The notes below the pieces were generated by a model. The model was not told the DNA's origin, did no database searches, and saw nothing but the letters and a program-made list of their open reading frames with translations. Position numbers and translations under genes: made by a program. 64,000 nucleotides of DNA, from contig JACJXW010000004.1 of the NCBI GenBank assembly GCA_020636405.1, forward strand, positions 1,736,001-1,800,000, in the 5' to 3' direction. Positions 1 through 8,761 of this stretch are shown here, piece after piece (the first letter of the stretch is position 1; every line of letters starts with the position of its first letter). The stretch is from Lewinellaceae bacterium (GTDB lineage Bacteria > Bacteroidota > Bacteroidia > Chitinophagales > Saprospiraceae).

Positions 1-324
1 TTCCACCAGTTCGCGGGCGGGCGCGGTGGCCTCATCGAAGTAAGAGGCGTATACCTCGTTGATGCGCCCGTAGTTGTTGATGTCGGAGACGAAGATGCTG
101 CACTTGACCACGTCGGCAAAGGACAGGCCGGCCTCTTCCAGGATGGCGCGGATGTTCTCCATCACCTGGCGGGTTTCGGCCTCGATGTTGTCGGTCACCA
201 GGTCTCCGGTGGCCGGGTTGATGGCGATCTGCCCGGAGGCATAGAGGGTATCGTTGTGGATAATGGCCTGGTTGTAGGGCCCTACCGGCGCCGGCGCCTT
301 GTGCGTTTTGACTATTTTTTTCAT
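1..324 (-). CDS. RidA/YjgF-family protein, 3' end cut by window edge
   Basis: The first 108 codons are present and the end lies outside the window. I translated this frame directly, starting at the ATG on the minus strand at 324 (MKKIVKTHKAPAPVGPYNQA). RidA proteins hydrolyse reactive 2-imino/enamine acids, such as 2-aminoacrylate formed by PLP enzymes, and act as cytosolic trimers. Diagnostic features are GPYNQA at 15-20 (Tyr17), LYASGQI at 27-33, an amphipathic helix around 50-66, and the strand CSIFVSD at 75-81. APAR at 101-104 matches the PAR motif whose arginine (Arg105 in E. coli) binds the substrate carboxylate. That arginine is retained, so deaminase activity is plausible. The catalytic-region Glu near residue 120 is beyond the edge. 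The gene lies 99 bp downstream of rpmF on the same strand. A shifted minus frame here encodes an arginine-rich string and is a shadow. Confidence 0.93.
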   Translation of the reverse strand, partial: MKKIVKTHKAPAPVGPYNQAIIHNDTLYASGQIAINPATGDLVTDNIEAETRQVMENIRAILEEAGLSFADVVKCSIFVSDINNYGRINEVYASYFDEATAPARELVE

Positions 325-423
325 GCTTTTTGGATGTGTATAGGTGATTCAACACAAAAAGCCCCACATCGCGCTAATCGGATGGGAGCTTAGTGTATGC
401 TTGCGTCAGGCCGGAGCCTGTGG

Positions 424-618
424 CTAAAGTTCTTCTTCGACTTTGATAAGCATTTTGCCGCGGTAGTACATATTGCCATCCAGGTCGCGGTAGGCGCGGT
501 GCAACAGGTGCTTCTCCCCGGTATTGGCGCAGGTAGCCACATTGGGAATGGCGGCCTTCTTGTGCGTACGGCGCTTGCGCTTTCTCTGCTTCGATATTCT
601 ACTCTTAGGATGTGCCAT
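424..618 (-). CDS. rpmF: 50S ribosomal protein L32
   Basis: A 64-aa basic protein, MAHPKSRISK followed by the KRKRRTHKK tract and then ATCANTGEKHLLHRAY, typical of L32 of the large ribosomal subunit. The frame is open further upstream, but the ATG at 618 gives the canonical MAHPKSR/K start and usual length. Only one cysteine is visible in the TCANTGE region. The protein therefore seems to be the zinc-free form, without the paired CxxC of zinc-binding L32. It lies 61 bp downstream of the DUF177/YceD gene on the same strand, the conserved yceD-rpmF arrangement known across bacteria, so the two are probably co-transcribed. A weak 5-bp hairpin (CAGGC/GCCTG) lies just after the stop codon. Confidence 0.97.
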   Translation of the reverse strand: MAHPKSRISKQRKRKRRTHKKAAIPNVATCANTGEKHLLHRAYRDLDGNMYYRGKMLIKVEEEL

Positions 619-679
619 CGTTCTAAAAGTTTTATTAAGTTTTTCTGAGGCGGCGCTCAATGGCGTCTTCGCCTCGGAA

Positions 680-1228
680 TCAATTATTGTTGCTCAATTT
701 CTTCAATTCGTCCCAGATCGGGTTCGTTTCTTCTTTTTCCTCTTCTTCGGCTTCTTCTCCGGTATGGCCGCCGTTGTCCAGGTAGCGAAGGGCTTCCTCG
801 TTGCAGGGGCGCGGGTCGTCATTTTCGCAGTCGTAGACTTTAAACAGCGGCACAGCAAGGCAGATGTACTCGTAGATGTACTTGGCTACGTTGAGCCGCT
901 GCGCCTCCGGGCTGATGAAGATGACGTCGGCCTCTTCGGGCTCCTCTTCCATGCTGAACTTGACCAGCAGGCGCTGGCTGTCGGAGATCGGCAGGTCGAT
1001 ATCGGCCGCGCAACGGTCGCATTGGGTGCGTACCGTGCCCTCCAGGTCGAACTGCAGCACATACATGTCGGTGCTTTTGTCGAACTCCAGCATCACCTGG
1101 ATGTCACTCTCGGCAATCGGAGAATTTTCAAAATTTTCAAAAAAGAAGCGGTCAATCTGAAACTCAAATTGATGGATTCCATTGTGCAACCCCTTCACCG
1201 GGATTGAATAAGTAATTAAGGGATCCAT
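680..1228 (-). CDS. DUF177 (YceD-like) protein upstream of rpmF
   Basis: A 182-aa acidic protein of the DUF177/YceD family, which is linked to large-subunit rRNA metabolism and is usually encoded directly before rpmF, as here. The frame is open 31 codons further upstream, but that extension is basic and unlike the family. The ATG at 1228 (MDPLITYSIP) gives a typical start. The family CxxC motif is C70-D-R-C73, in the sequence TVRTQCDRCAADIDLPI. A very acidic segment near the C-terminus (EEAEEEEKEE) precedes the characteristic ending NPIWDELKKL. A perfect -7 element lies at 1303-1310 and a strong leader hairpin at 1246-1282, both upstream on this strand. The function is by family and context only. 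Confidence 0.9.
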   Translation of the reverse strand: MDPLITYSIPVKGLHNGIHQFEFQIDRFFFENFENSPIAESDIQVMLEFDKSTDMYVLQFDLEGTVRTQCDRCAADIDLPISDSQRLLVKFSMEEEPEEADVIFISPEAQRLNVAKYIYEYICLAVPLFKVYDCENDDPRPCNEEALRYLDNGGHTGEEAEEEEKEETNPIWDELKKLSNNN

Positions 1229-1245
1229 TGCTGCTCTTTTTGCCA

Positions 1246-1282
1246 AACCCTTGCCTGCCTTCACTTTTGAAGGACAAGGGTT
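1246..1282 (-). promoter_or_regulatory. Hairpin in the leader of the yceD-rpmF transcript
   Basis: A nested inverted repeat: outer arms of 8 bp at 1246-1253 and 1275-1282 (AACCCTTG/CAAGGGTT) and inner arms of 6 bp at 1258-1263 and 1268-1273 (CCTTCA/TGAAGG). It sits 17 nt upstream of the DUF177 start codon, between that start and the putative promoter. The position would suit a 5' leader structure controlling translation or stability, possibly autoregulatory for a ribosomal-protein operon. Function is inference; the complementarity is seen directly. Confidence 0.45.
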
Positions 1283-1302
1283 CCGTTTTTCTAAAGCGGA
1301 TG

Positions 1303-1310
1303 CAAAGATA
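1303..1310 (-). promoter_or_regulatory. Putative Bacteroidota -7 element for yceD-rpmF
   Basis: The minus strand reads TATCTTTG, an exact match to the Bacteroidota sigma-70 -7 consensus TAnnTTTG, about 75 nt upstream of the DUF177 start. No convincing -33 TTG lies at the usual 19-nt spacing, although the region behind it is AT-rich. Confidence 0.35.
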
Positions 1311-1512
1311 AGTTTTTTCAATTAAAATATCGAGCCCGCCGCTGAAGATTTCTTTAAAAATAGAGATCGTGAAGTTCTCTGATGGGATGCCACAAAGCCA
1401 AACGGTCGGTTCAGCGCCAGTCCTCCCCCCGTTTGTCGAAGAAGTGGCCACGTCTCCGATAAACGCTGCCGGATTAGGCTGCCCGGGGCAGCGGGAAACC
1501 AGGCAGTTTACA

Positions 1513-1546
1513 ACGAATCCCGAATCCCGATTCCCCGATTCCCGAA
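1513..1546. repeat. Short degenerate GAATCCC/GATTCCC tract
   Basis: Two CGAATCC units are followed by two CGATTCCC units, so the tract combines direct repetition with partial inverted symmetry. A larger tract of the same GAATCCCC vocabulary lies at 17702-17757, between two minus-strand genes. The similarity of unit sequence suggests a common generating process. Confidence 0.55.
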
Positions 1547-1584
1547 ATTAACACCTCCCTTTTTCCTCATCTGTAGAAATGGTG

Positions 1585-1592
1585 TATTTTTG
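1585..1592 (+). promoter_or_regulatory. Putative -7 element for the 2360-aa surface protein gene
   Basis: TATTTTTG matches TAnnTTTG and lies about 87 nt upstream of the ATG at 1679. No clear TTG is present at the -33 position. Plausible but unproven. Confidence 0.3.
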
Positions 1593-1678
1593 TGCCTGCC
1601 CATACACCCCTTGAACGAACAATAAACAATCTTTTCTGCTGCATTGTCTCCGTTCCGTAAATACATACAAGCATAACT

Positions 1679-4600
1679 ATGAATGTGATCAAGTTTTCCT
1701 CCTGTTTGCAGATTTGGTACACACGTGTTCAAAAACAATTCCTGCCTTTGGGCTTCCTGCTTTTTTTCCTGGGCAATTCAGCCATCGGCCAGGTGATCTT
1801 CTCTAACCCTGGGAGAACTTATAACAATACGGACTCCCGTACTTTCGATTCTTACGGCCCTGTAGATATTTCCAACTGTACTTCCATTACTTTTTCTCTC
1901 CAATACAGCTTTTCGCTGCCGTGGGAAGGATCCGGAAATATGGAATATTGTAATGAAGTAAATCCTGCCACCGGCCAGCCATACTGTTTTAGTGGAGTCC
2001 CTTGTAACTGTGATCCTAATATTATTGCACTGCCGGGCAGTTCCTGTTATAACTGCTGGGACTTCCTCTGGGTCCGCTTTCTGGTGGACGGAGTGGAGGT
2101 CGGGGGCGACTTAATAGGCGACGCCGGCACGACCAATGCGGAACAAAGCGGCACGATATCCTTCACCCAATGCACCAACGGACTTTCCGGCAACGCCTCC
2201 ATCGAAGTATACACCCAAACCTGGGCAGCCGATGAATCGGTAACCTTCTCCAACATCACCATCACCTGCATCGACGATTCGCCAACACTTCCCAATCTCG
2301 GCCCCTACTGCCAATCGGGTAGCCCGGTAGCCCTCCCGTCGAACCCCGGTGGGGTGTCCGGCACCTGGTCCGGCCCGGGGGTGTCCGGCACCACTTTTAA
2401 CCCGGCAGCGGCCGGGGCAGGTACCTGGGTTTTGACATTCACCGCCGCGCCGGGCGAATGCGCCGGCTCTGCCACCACCTCCGTTACCGTCACCCCTTTC
2501 ACCACCCCCACCTTCACCCCCCTCGCTGCCGTCTGCCAATCGGCAGCCCCCATTGCCCTGCCCACCACCAGCCAGAACGGCATCAGCGGCAACTGGTCGG
2601 GTACGGGAGTAAGCGGTAACACCTTCAACCCGTCGACGGCCGGGCCGGGGGCCCATACCCTTACTTTCACACCGGCGCCCGGTTCCTGCGCTACTACCGC
2701 TATGCTCAGCATTACGGTGAACGCCGCCGCTACGCCTACATTCGCTCCCCTTGCCGCCCTATGCCAGACGGCTACCTCCGTCGCCCTGCCCACTATTAGC
2801 CAGAACGGTATCAGCGGCAACTGGTCGGGTACGGGAGTAAGCGGTAACGCCTTCAACCCGTCGACAGCCGGGCCGGGCGTTCATACCCTTACCTTTACAC
2901 CATCTCCCGGGCTGTGCGCAGTTCCCGCTACCCTTACGGCCCAGGTTACCGCCACTACCACGCCTATGCTTACTCCCCAGGGCCCCTTCTGCAGTACGGA
3001 TCCCCCGGCCAACCTGCCCCTGGTGCAGGATGGCATCACGGGCAGCTGGGCCGGTACCGGCGTGACGGGCGGCAACACCTTCACTCCGGCTACCACCGGG
3101 AACGGAACCTTCCTGCTTACCTTTACACCTGGCGCAGGCCAGTGTGCAAACCCCAACAGCATCAATGTAATGGTAAGCGGCCCCACGGCCACTGCACCCG
3201 CCCAACCGCTGTCTATCTGTTACACACCCATACCTTTTTCCTATACCGACAACCTGGCCGCCATCGTCAATACCATCAACAACGGTACGGGCCAGCAGGT
3301 GAACTGGTACCTCGATATGGCCGGCAATAACAGCATCGACCCCACCGACCCGGCCGACATCCAGGCCCTCATCCTCGGCGGTCCCAACCAGACGATCTAC
3401 GCTGCCGTATTCAACGGAACCTGCGAGTCGGCCACCATACCCGTCAACGTGGTGCTGGCCCAGTCGGCCACGCCGGCCCTGACCCCCCAGGGGCCCTTCT
3501 GCCAGGGCAATCCGGCAGTGAACCTTCCTACCAGCCAGGGCGGGTTTACCGGCTCCTGGTCCGGCCCTGGCGTGAACAATAACACCTTCAACCCCAATAC
3601 AGCAGGTACTTTCCCGCTCACCTTCACGCCTGCCGCCGGGCAATGTGCCCGCCCCAATACCCTGAACGTTACCGTATCGACGCCCGCGACGCCCACCCTG
3701 AACCCCATCGGGCCCTTCTGTCAGACGGCGCCTCCGGTAGCCCTTTCTACCAACCAGGGCGGCTTCAACGGCTCCTGGTCGGGCCCTGGCGTCAACAATA
3801 ACTCCTTTAACCCCGCAGCTACCGGCACAGGTACTTTTACGATCACCTTCACGCCTGCTGCCGGCCAATGTGCAATCCCCAATACCCTGAATGTAACGGT
3901 GGGCAACATCACCGCCAACCCTGCCGGGCCCCTCACGGCCTGCGACACCGGCAACGGGCTGGCCACGTTCAACCTTACCAGCCTTAACCCTCAGGTGAGC
4001 CAGGGCGCCGGCACCGTAAACTGGTTCCTGGACCCCGGCGCCACCGCGCCGATCAACAACCCCGGCAACTTTCAGGGCGGCGACGGCCAGCAGGTGTACG
4101 CCACAGTATCGAACGGAACCTGTACTTCCTCCCCGGTAGCGGTACAGCTCATCGTCCTGCCTCTTCCGGCAGCTAATCCTTTTTCTCTGTTCGAATGCGA
4201 AACCGGCAACGGAACGGCAACCTTCAACCTGACGGATGCCAATGGCAATGTGAGTGGCGGAGCTCCGGTGTCCGTCAGCTGGTCGTTCAGCCCGGCCGGC
4301 ACTCCGCTCATTCCCAACCCTTCAGCCTTTGTGAGTGATGACTTCACCGTATTCGCCATCGTTTCCAACGGCAGTTGCCAGAATTCAGCCCCGGTAACCC
4401 TAACGGTATTCGACGCCCCCAATCCCGTTCTGACGGTGGCTACCCCCATCCTTTGCAACGGCGATGCCAACGGCAGCCTGAGCCTTGTCGTCACCGGCGG
4501 CCAGCCCGCATATGACTTCGACTGGAACATCAACGCCCTCGACGGTATTCAGAACCCATCCGCTCTGGGGCCGGGTACTTACTCCGTTACGGTTTCCGAC

Positions 4601-7600
4601 GGCAACAGCTGCGAAGGAACAGCAAGCATCAACCTCGTGCAGCCGGCCCCGCTGACGATGAACTGCTCGGTGACCAACCCCGTGCTCACACCCGGCGGTA
4701 CGGAAGGGGAAGCCAGCGTCAGCTTCAGTGGCGGAACGGCGCCTTTTAGTATCAGCTGGGTGGGGCCGGTGAATGGTAGCGGTACTGCTCCCACCCCGGG
4801 CACTATCCTGATCCCGGACCTGGAGGAAGGTACGTATACGGTTACGGTACAGGACGCCAACGGCTGTACGAATACCTGTACCTTTACCGTGAACGGGCCC
4901 GGCTGCGACCTGCAACTCAGCTTCAATAACCAGCAACCGGAAAGCTGCCCGGGAGCAATGGACGGGGCAGTGGATCTGGTGATCACCGGCGGAACGGCGC
5001 CCTTTACCATCGACTGGAACGATGGAGATACGCTAACCACCCGTACCGGGCTGTCGGCGGGCCTGTATAGCGTAACGGTCGACGACAGCAACGGCTGCCA
5101 GGCCAGCAGTACCCTCACTCTGGGAACCGCCAACCCGGCGCCTCAGGTTACTATTGCCACCGCTGACACCATCTGCGAAAATGAATGCTTCCTCTTCGGC
5201 CTGCAATTCCAGGGCACGCCGCCCTTTGTCCTGGAATACGCCGTGGATACCGGTATCAACCAACAGGTGCTGCTATTCGAAAGTATGGTAACCGATACGG
5301 CCCTGGAGGTCTGCCCGGTGGATTACGGACGCTCCGACGGGCCTTTGGAGGTTCGGTTCGGCCTGCTTTCCGACGCCAATTGTACCGATACCCTCAACCG
5401 GCTGGAGGTGATACAAGTACAGCCTACTCCTGCCGGGGCATTCAACGTTGTCCTCTGCCCGGGCGATAGCCTCATTTATAATGGCACGGTTTACAACGAG
5501 GCTAACCTGTCGGGTATGGAAGTGCTGGGCGGGGCGGCAACCAATGGCTGCGATTCCATCGTGGCCGTCACCATCGGTTTCTTCCCAGCCGACACTACCC
5601 TGGTGGGAGCCCAGTCTTGTGACCCCGCACAGGCGGGCCGGGATACGCTTTCCCTGCAAAGCATGAACGGCTGCGACAGTATAGTCATTACCGAAACCCT
5701 TTTCGTACCGTCGGATACGATCTTCCTCACGGATACCAGTTGCGACCCCGCCCAGGCTGGGCTGGATACCCTTTTCTTGCAAAATGTCGCCGGTTGCGAC
5801 AGCCTGGTGATCACCGAAACGTTTTTTGACGCCAACGCCGCTGATACTACCCTGCTGTCCGCTTCTACCTGCGACCCGGCCCTGGTGGGTATTGACACGG
5901 TATTCTTACAAAACACCTCGGGTTGCGACAGCCTGGTGATCACCGAGACCATATTGCTGCCCAGTGACGAGACCTTCCTGATGGCGAGCAGTTGTGACCC
6001 GTCGGCGGTAGGCATTGACACGGTATTCTTACAAAACACGGCGGGTTGCGACAGCCTGGTGATCACCGAGACAATATTGCTGCCCAGCGACGAGACTTTC
6101 CTGATGGCGAGCAGTTGCGACCCGGCTCTGGTGGGTATTGACACGGTATTCTTACAAAACACCTCGGGTTGCGACAGCCTGGTGATCACCGAGACGGTGC
6201 TGCTGCCCAGTGACGAGACCTTCCTGATGGCGAGCAGTTGCGACCCGTCGGCGGTGGGCATTGACACGGTGTTGTTCCAAAACGCATCGGGCTGCGACAG
6301 CCTGGTGATCACCGAGACGGTGTTGCTGCCCAGTGACGAGACCTTCCTGATGGCGAGCAGTTGCGACCCGTCGGCGGTAGGTATTGACACGGTGTTGTTC
6401 CAAAACGCATCGGGCTGCGACAGCCTGGTGATCACCGAGACGGTGCTGCTGCCGGGCGACGAGACCTTCCTGATGGCGAGCAGTTGCGACCCGTCGGCGG
6501 TGGGCATTGACACGGTGTTGTTCCAAAATGCGGCGGGCTGTGACAGCCTGGTGATCACCGAGACGGTGCTGCTGCCCATCGACGAGACCTTCCTGACAGT
6601 GGGTAGTTGCGACCCGGCACAGGTGGGCGTGGATACGGTAATGCTGCAAAACACGGCGGGCTGCGACAGCCTGGTGATCACCGAGACGGTGCTGCTGCCC
6701 AGTGACGAGACTTTCCTGATGGCGGGCAGTTGCGACCCGTCGGCGGTGGGCATTGACACGGTGTTGTTGCAAAACGCGGCGGGCTGCGACAGCCTGGTGA
6801 TCACCGAGACCATATTGCTGCCGGGCGATGAGACCTTCCTGACGGTTGGCAGTTGCGACCCGTCGGCGGTGGGCGTGGACACAGTAATGCTGCAAAACAC
6901 CTCGGGCTGCGACAGCCTGGTGATTACCGAGACGGTGCTGCTGCCCAGTGACGAGACTTTCCTGATGGCAGGCAGTTGCGACCCATCGGCGGTAGGCATT
7001 GACACGGTGTTGTTGCAAAACGCGGCGGGCTGCGACAGCCTGGTGATCACCGAGACGGTGTTGCTGCCCAGTGACGAGACCTTCCTGATGGCGGGCAGTT
7101 GCGATCCCACTCAGGCTGGGGTGGACACGGTGTTTTTGCAAAATACAGCAGGCTGCGACAGTTTGGTGATTACCGAGACGTTTTTCATCCCCGGCGACGA
7201 GACGTTCCTGACGATGAGCAGCTGCGATCCGGCGGCGGTAGGCGTGGATACCCTATTCCTGCAAAATGTGGCGGGTTGTGACAGCCTGGTGATCACGGAG
7301 ACCCTTTTGCTGCCGACCTCAACTACTGTCCTTGAACGACAGCTGTGTTCCGGTGAGGTGTTGATGGTCAACGGAAACACCTACAGTGAATCCAATCCCA
7401 CCGGCATTGAGGTAATACCGGGTGGAGCGGCCAATGGTTGCGATAGCATCATCCAGGTGAGCCTCACCTTTAGCGAGGGCGCTACCGGTTTCATCGAAGG
7501 CGGGCGGCCCATCTGCCCGGGCGAGGCTTTGGAGCTGACCGTTCGCTTACAAGGCGCTACTTCCTACAACGTCAACATTTCCGATGGGGCGAACGTAGTC

Positions 7601-8761
7601 GAGTCCTACACCGGTATCAGTGGAGACGTGACGTTTAGCGTAAGCCCTGCAGTGTCGACAGTTTACCAGATCAGCCTGCTGACCGCGGTGGGCAGCCTTT
7701 GCCCGGTGGAGATCGGGGCGGGGGCGACAGTCACCGTGGTGCAGGGTAGTGATATAGCGGTGGAAGTGTTGACTGACTATGGCGGGTTTGGCGTCAGCTG
7801 CAACGGCAGTGCGGATGCAGTGGTTGGCGTTTCGGCTGCCGATCCCGGATTGTCCTACCAGTGGAATACCGGACAGGCGACGCCTACCCTGAACAATGTA
7901 GGCGCGGGCACTTACAGCGTTACGGTCACCAGCCCGGCGGGTTGTTCGGCGGAGGGCAGTGCGACGGTCACCGCCCCGGCGCCCATCATAGCCAAGGCTG
8001 ACGCCATAGACATAGACTGCTTCAGCGAACTCAGCGGAAGCATCCTGATCGAAAGCCTGGACGGCGGTTCGGGCCCTTACGAGTACTCCCTCGACGGCCA
8101 GTTCTTCAACCCGCTGGGTAGCCTGCCGGCCGCCATTCCCGGCCTGAGCGCCGGGGCGTATACCATTTTTTTCCAGGACGCCAATGATTGCCTCACCCAA
8201 GCGCAAGTACAGATAGCCGCCTTTGAAGGGCTTTCCCTGGAGTTGGGCGAAGACCAAACGCTTAAGCTGGGCGACAGCCTGCAGCTGCGGCCGCAGGCCA
8301 GCTTCGAGGTGGCGTCCTTTACCTGGGCGCCGCTGACGGGCCTGCTCGATTCGGCGTCCTTCAGCCCCTACGTCAGGCCCATGGAAACGACGGCCTATTT
8401 CCTGACCGCTACCGACAGCGCCGGCTGCGTGGCCCGTGATCAGATCATCATTTTCATCAATAAAGAGCGGGGGTTGTATGCGCCTAATGTGTTCAGCCCC
8501 AACGAAGACGGCCGCAATGACTTCTTCACCCTCTTCGCCGGCCCCGACGTGGCGGCGATCCGGACTTTCCAGGTCTTCGACCGCTGGGGCAACCTGCTGT
8601 TCGAACGGGCGCCCTTCCAGCCCAATATCGAGAACCTGGGTTGGGATGGCGCCTTCAACGGCGAACCGCTGGACCCCGCCGTGTTCGTCTTCTACGCCGA
8701 GGTTGAGTATGTGGATGGGTTTACGGAGGTGGTGAAGGGGGATTTTGTGTTGATGCGGTAG
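1679..8761 (+). CDS. Giant T9SS type B surface protein with 14 tandem 41-aa cysteine repeats
   Basis: 2360 aa with an N-terminal signal peptide (hydrophobic FLPLGFLLFFLG, likely cut after AIGQ near residue 38). Domains in order: a Cys-rich N-terminal domain to about 195; six ~72-aa Ig-like repeats with the motif GxWSGxGVxxxxFNP (about 203-735, with one different insert after the fourth); two TACDTGNG...ATFNLT repeats; three SprB-like repeats (about 915-1150); fourteen 41-aa repeats at 1305-1880, each with SCDP...GCDSLVITET; further Ig/SprB-like domains; and a gliding-motility-associated type B sorting domain at about 2265-2360 (PNVFSPNEDGRNDFF...FDRWGN...GWDG...DFVLMR). The last domain marks it as T9SS cargo, delivered to the cell surface or outside. 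By analogy with SprB/RemA-type proteins it is likely an adhesin or filament; no enzyme domain is visible. Near-identical repeats imply recent expansion. Confidence 0.9.
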   Translation: MNVIKFSSCLQIWYTRVQKQFLPLGFLLFFLGNSAIGQVIFSNPGRTYNNTDSRTFDSYGPVDISNCTSITFSLQYSFSLPWEGSGNMEYCNEVNPATGQPYCFSGVPCNCDPNIIALPGSSCYNCWDFLWVRFLVDGVEVGGDLIGDAGTTNAEQSGTISFTQCTNGLSGNASIEVYTQTWAADESVTFSNITITCIDDSPTLPNLGPYCQSGSPVALPSNPGGVSGTWSGPGVSGTTFNPAAAGAGTWVLTFTAAPGECAGSATTSVTVTPFTTPTFTPLAAVCQSAAPIALPTTSQNGISGNWSGTGVSGNTFNPSTAGPGAHTLTFTPAPGSCATTAMLSITVNAAATPTFAPLAALCQTATSVALPTISQNGISGNWSGTGVSGNAFNPSTAGPGVHTLTFTPSPGLCAVPATLTAQVTATTTPMLTPQGPFCSTDPPANLPLVQDGITGSWAGTGVTGGNTFTPATTGNGTFLLTFTPGAGQCANPNSINVMVSGPTATAPAQPLSICYTPIPFSYTDNLAAIVNTINNGTGQQVNWYLDMAGNNSIDPTDPADIQALILGGPNQTIYAAVFNGTCESATIPVNVVLAQSATPALTPQGPFCQGNPAVNLPTSQGGFTGSWSGPGVNNNTFNPNTAGTFPLTFTPAAGQCARPNTLNVTVSTPATPTLNPIGPFCQTAPPVALSTNQGGFNGSWSGPGVNNNSFNPAATGTGTFTITFTPAAGQCAIPNTLNVTVGNITANPAGPLTACDTGNGLATFNLTSLNPQVSQGAGTVNWFLDPGATAPINNPGNFQGGDGQQVYATVSNGTCTSSPVAVQLIVLPLPAANPFSLFECETGNGTATFNLTDANGNVSGGAPVSVSWSFSPAGTPLIPNPSAFVSDDFTVFAIVSNGSCQNSAPVTLTVFDAPNPVLTVATPILCNGDANGSLSLVVTGGQPAYDFDWNINALDGIQNPSALGPGTYSVTVSDGNSCEGTASINLVQPAPLTMNCSVTNPVLTPGGTEGEASVSFSGGTAPFSISWVGPVNGSGTAPTPGTILIPDLEEGTYTVTVQDANGCTNTCTFTVNGPGCDLQLSFNNQQPESCPGAMDGAVDLVITGGTAPFTIDWNDGDTLTTRTGLSAGLYSVTVDDSNGCQASSTLTLGTANPAPQVTIATADTICENECFLFGLQFQGTPPFVLEYAVDTGINQQVLLFESMVTDTALEVCPVDYGRSDGPLEVRFGLLSDANCTDTLNRLEVIQVQPTPAGAFNVVLCPGDSLIYNGTVYNEANLSGMEVLGGAATNGCDSIVAVTIGFFPADTTLVGAQSCDPAQAGRDTLSLQSMNGCDSIVITETLFVPSDTIFLTDTSCDPAQAGLDTLFLQNVAGCDSLVITETFFDANAADTTLLSASTCDPALVGIDTVFLQNTSGCDSLVITETILLPSDETFLMASSCDPSAVGIDTVFLQNTAGCDSLVITETILLPSDETFLMASSCDPALVGIDTVFLQNTSGCDSLVITETVLLPSDETFLMASSCDPSAVGIDTVLFQNASGCDSLVITETVLLPSDETFLMASSCDPSAVGIDTVLFQNASGCDSLVITETVLLPGDETFLMASSCDPSAVGIDTVLFQNAAGCDSLVITETVLLPIDETFLTVGSCDPAQVGVDTVMLQNTAGCDSLVITETVLLPSDETFLMAGSCDPSAVGIDTVLLQNAAGCDSLVITETILLPGDETFLTVGSCDPSAVGVDTVMLQNTSGCDSLVITETVLLPSDETFLMAGSCDPSAVGIDTVLLQNAAGCDSLVITETVLLPSDETFLMAGSCDPTQAGVDTVFLQNTAGCDSLVITETFFIPGDETFLTMSSCDPAAVGVDTLFLQNVAGCDSLVITETLLLPTSTTVLERQLCSGEVLMVNGNTYSESNPTGIEVIPGGAANGCDSIIQVSLTFSEGATGFIEGGRPICPGEALELTVRLQGATSYNVNISDGANVVESYTGISGDVTFSVSPAVSTVYQISLLTAVGSLCPVEIGAGATVTVVQGSDIAVEVLTDYGGFGVSCNGSADAVVGVSAADPGLSYQWNTGQATPTLNNVGAGTYSVTVTSPAGCSAEGSATVTAPAPIIAKADAIDIDCFSELSGSILIESLDGGSGPYEYSLDGQFFNPLGSLPAAIPGLSAGAYTIFFQDANDCLTQAQVQIAAFEGLSLELGEDQTLKLGDSLQLRPQASFEVASFTWAPLTGLLDSASFSPYVRPMETTAYFLTATDSAGCVARDQIIIFINKERGLYAPNVFSPNEDGRNDFFTLFAGPDVAAIRTFQVFDRWGNLLFERAPFQPNIENLGWDGAFNGEPLDPAVFVFYAEVEYVDGFTEVVKGDFVLMR
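5591..7318 (+). repeat. Tandem array: 14 units of 123 bp (41 aa) within the giant gene
   Basis: Fourteen consecutive units, all 41 codons except the second (43), together 1728 bp. Units 3 to 12 are nearly identical at the DNA level, while the first two and last two are more diverged. This is the pattern expected from expansion by unequal recombination in the middle of an array. Each unit carries exactly two cysteines, 18 residues apart, in the contexts SCDP and GCDS. Confidence 0.95.

Larger units (their letters stand above)
1229..1678. other. Intergenic region between divergent yceD and the giant plus-strand gene
   Basis: 450 bp without a believable gene. It holds the yceD leader and promoter, a short degenerate tract at 1513-1546 built from GAATCCC and its near-inverse GATTCCC units, and a possible -7 element for the plus-strand gene at 1585-1592. 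I see nothing else in it. Confidence 0.7.

Noticed and set aside
5491..7110. 539-codon minus-strand open frame opposite the 41-aa repeat array
   Set aside because: It is the mirror of a highly repetitive plus-strand array whose codon pattern keeps several frames free of stops. The protein reads as a repeated Ser/Thr/Val/Pro string without domains.
5591..7318. CRISPR-like tandem array
   Set aside because: The 123-bp units are contiguous coding repeats in frame, without spacers.
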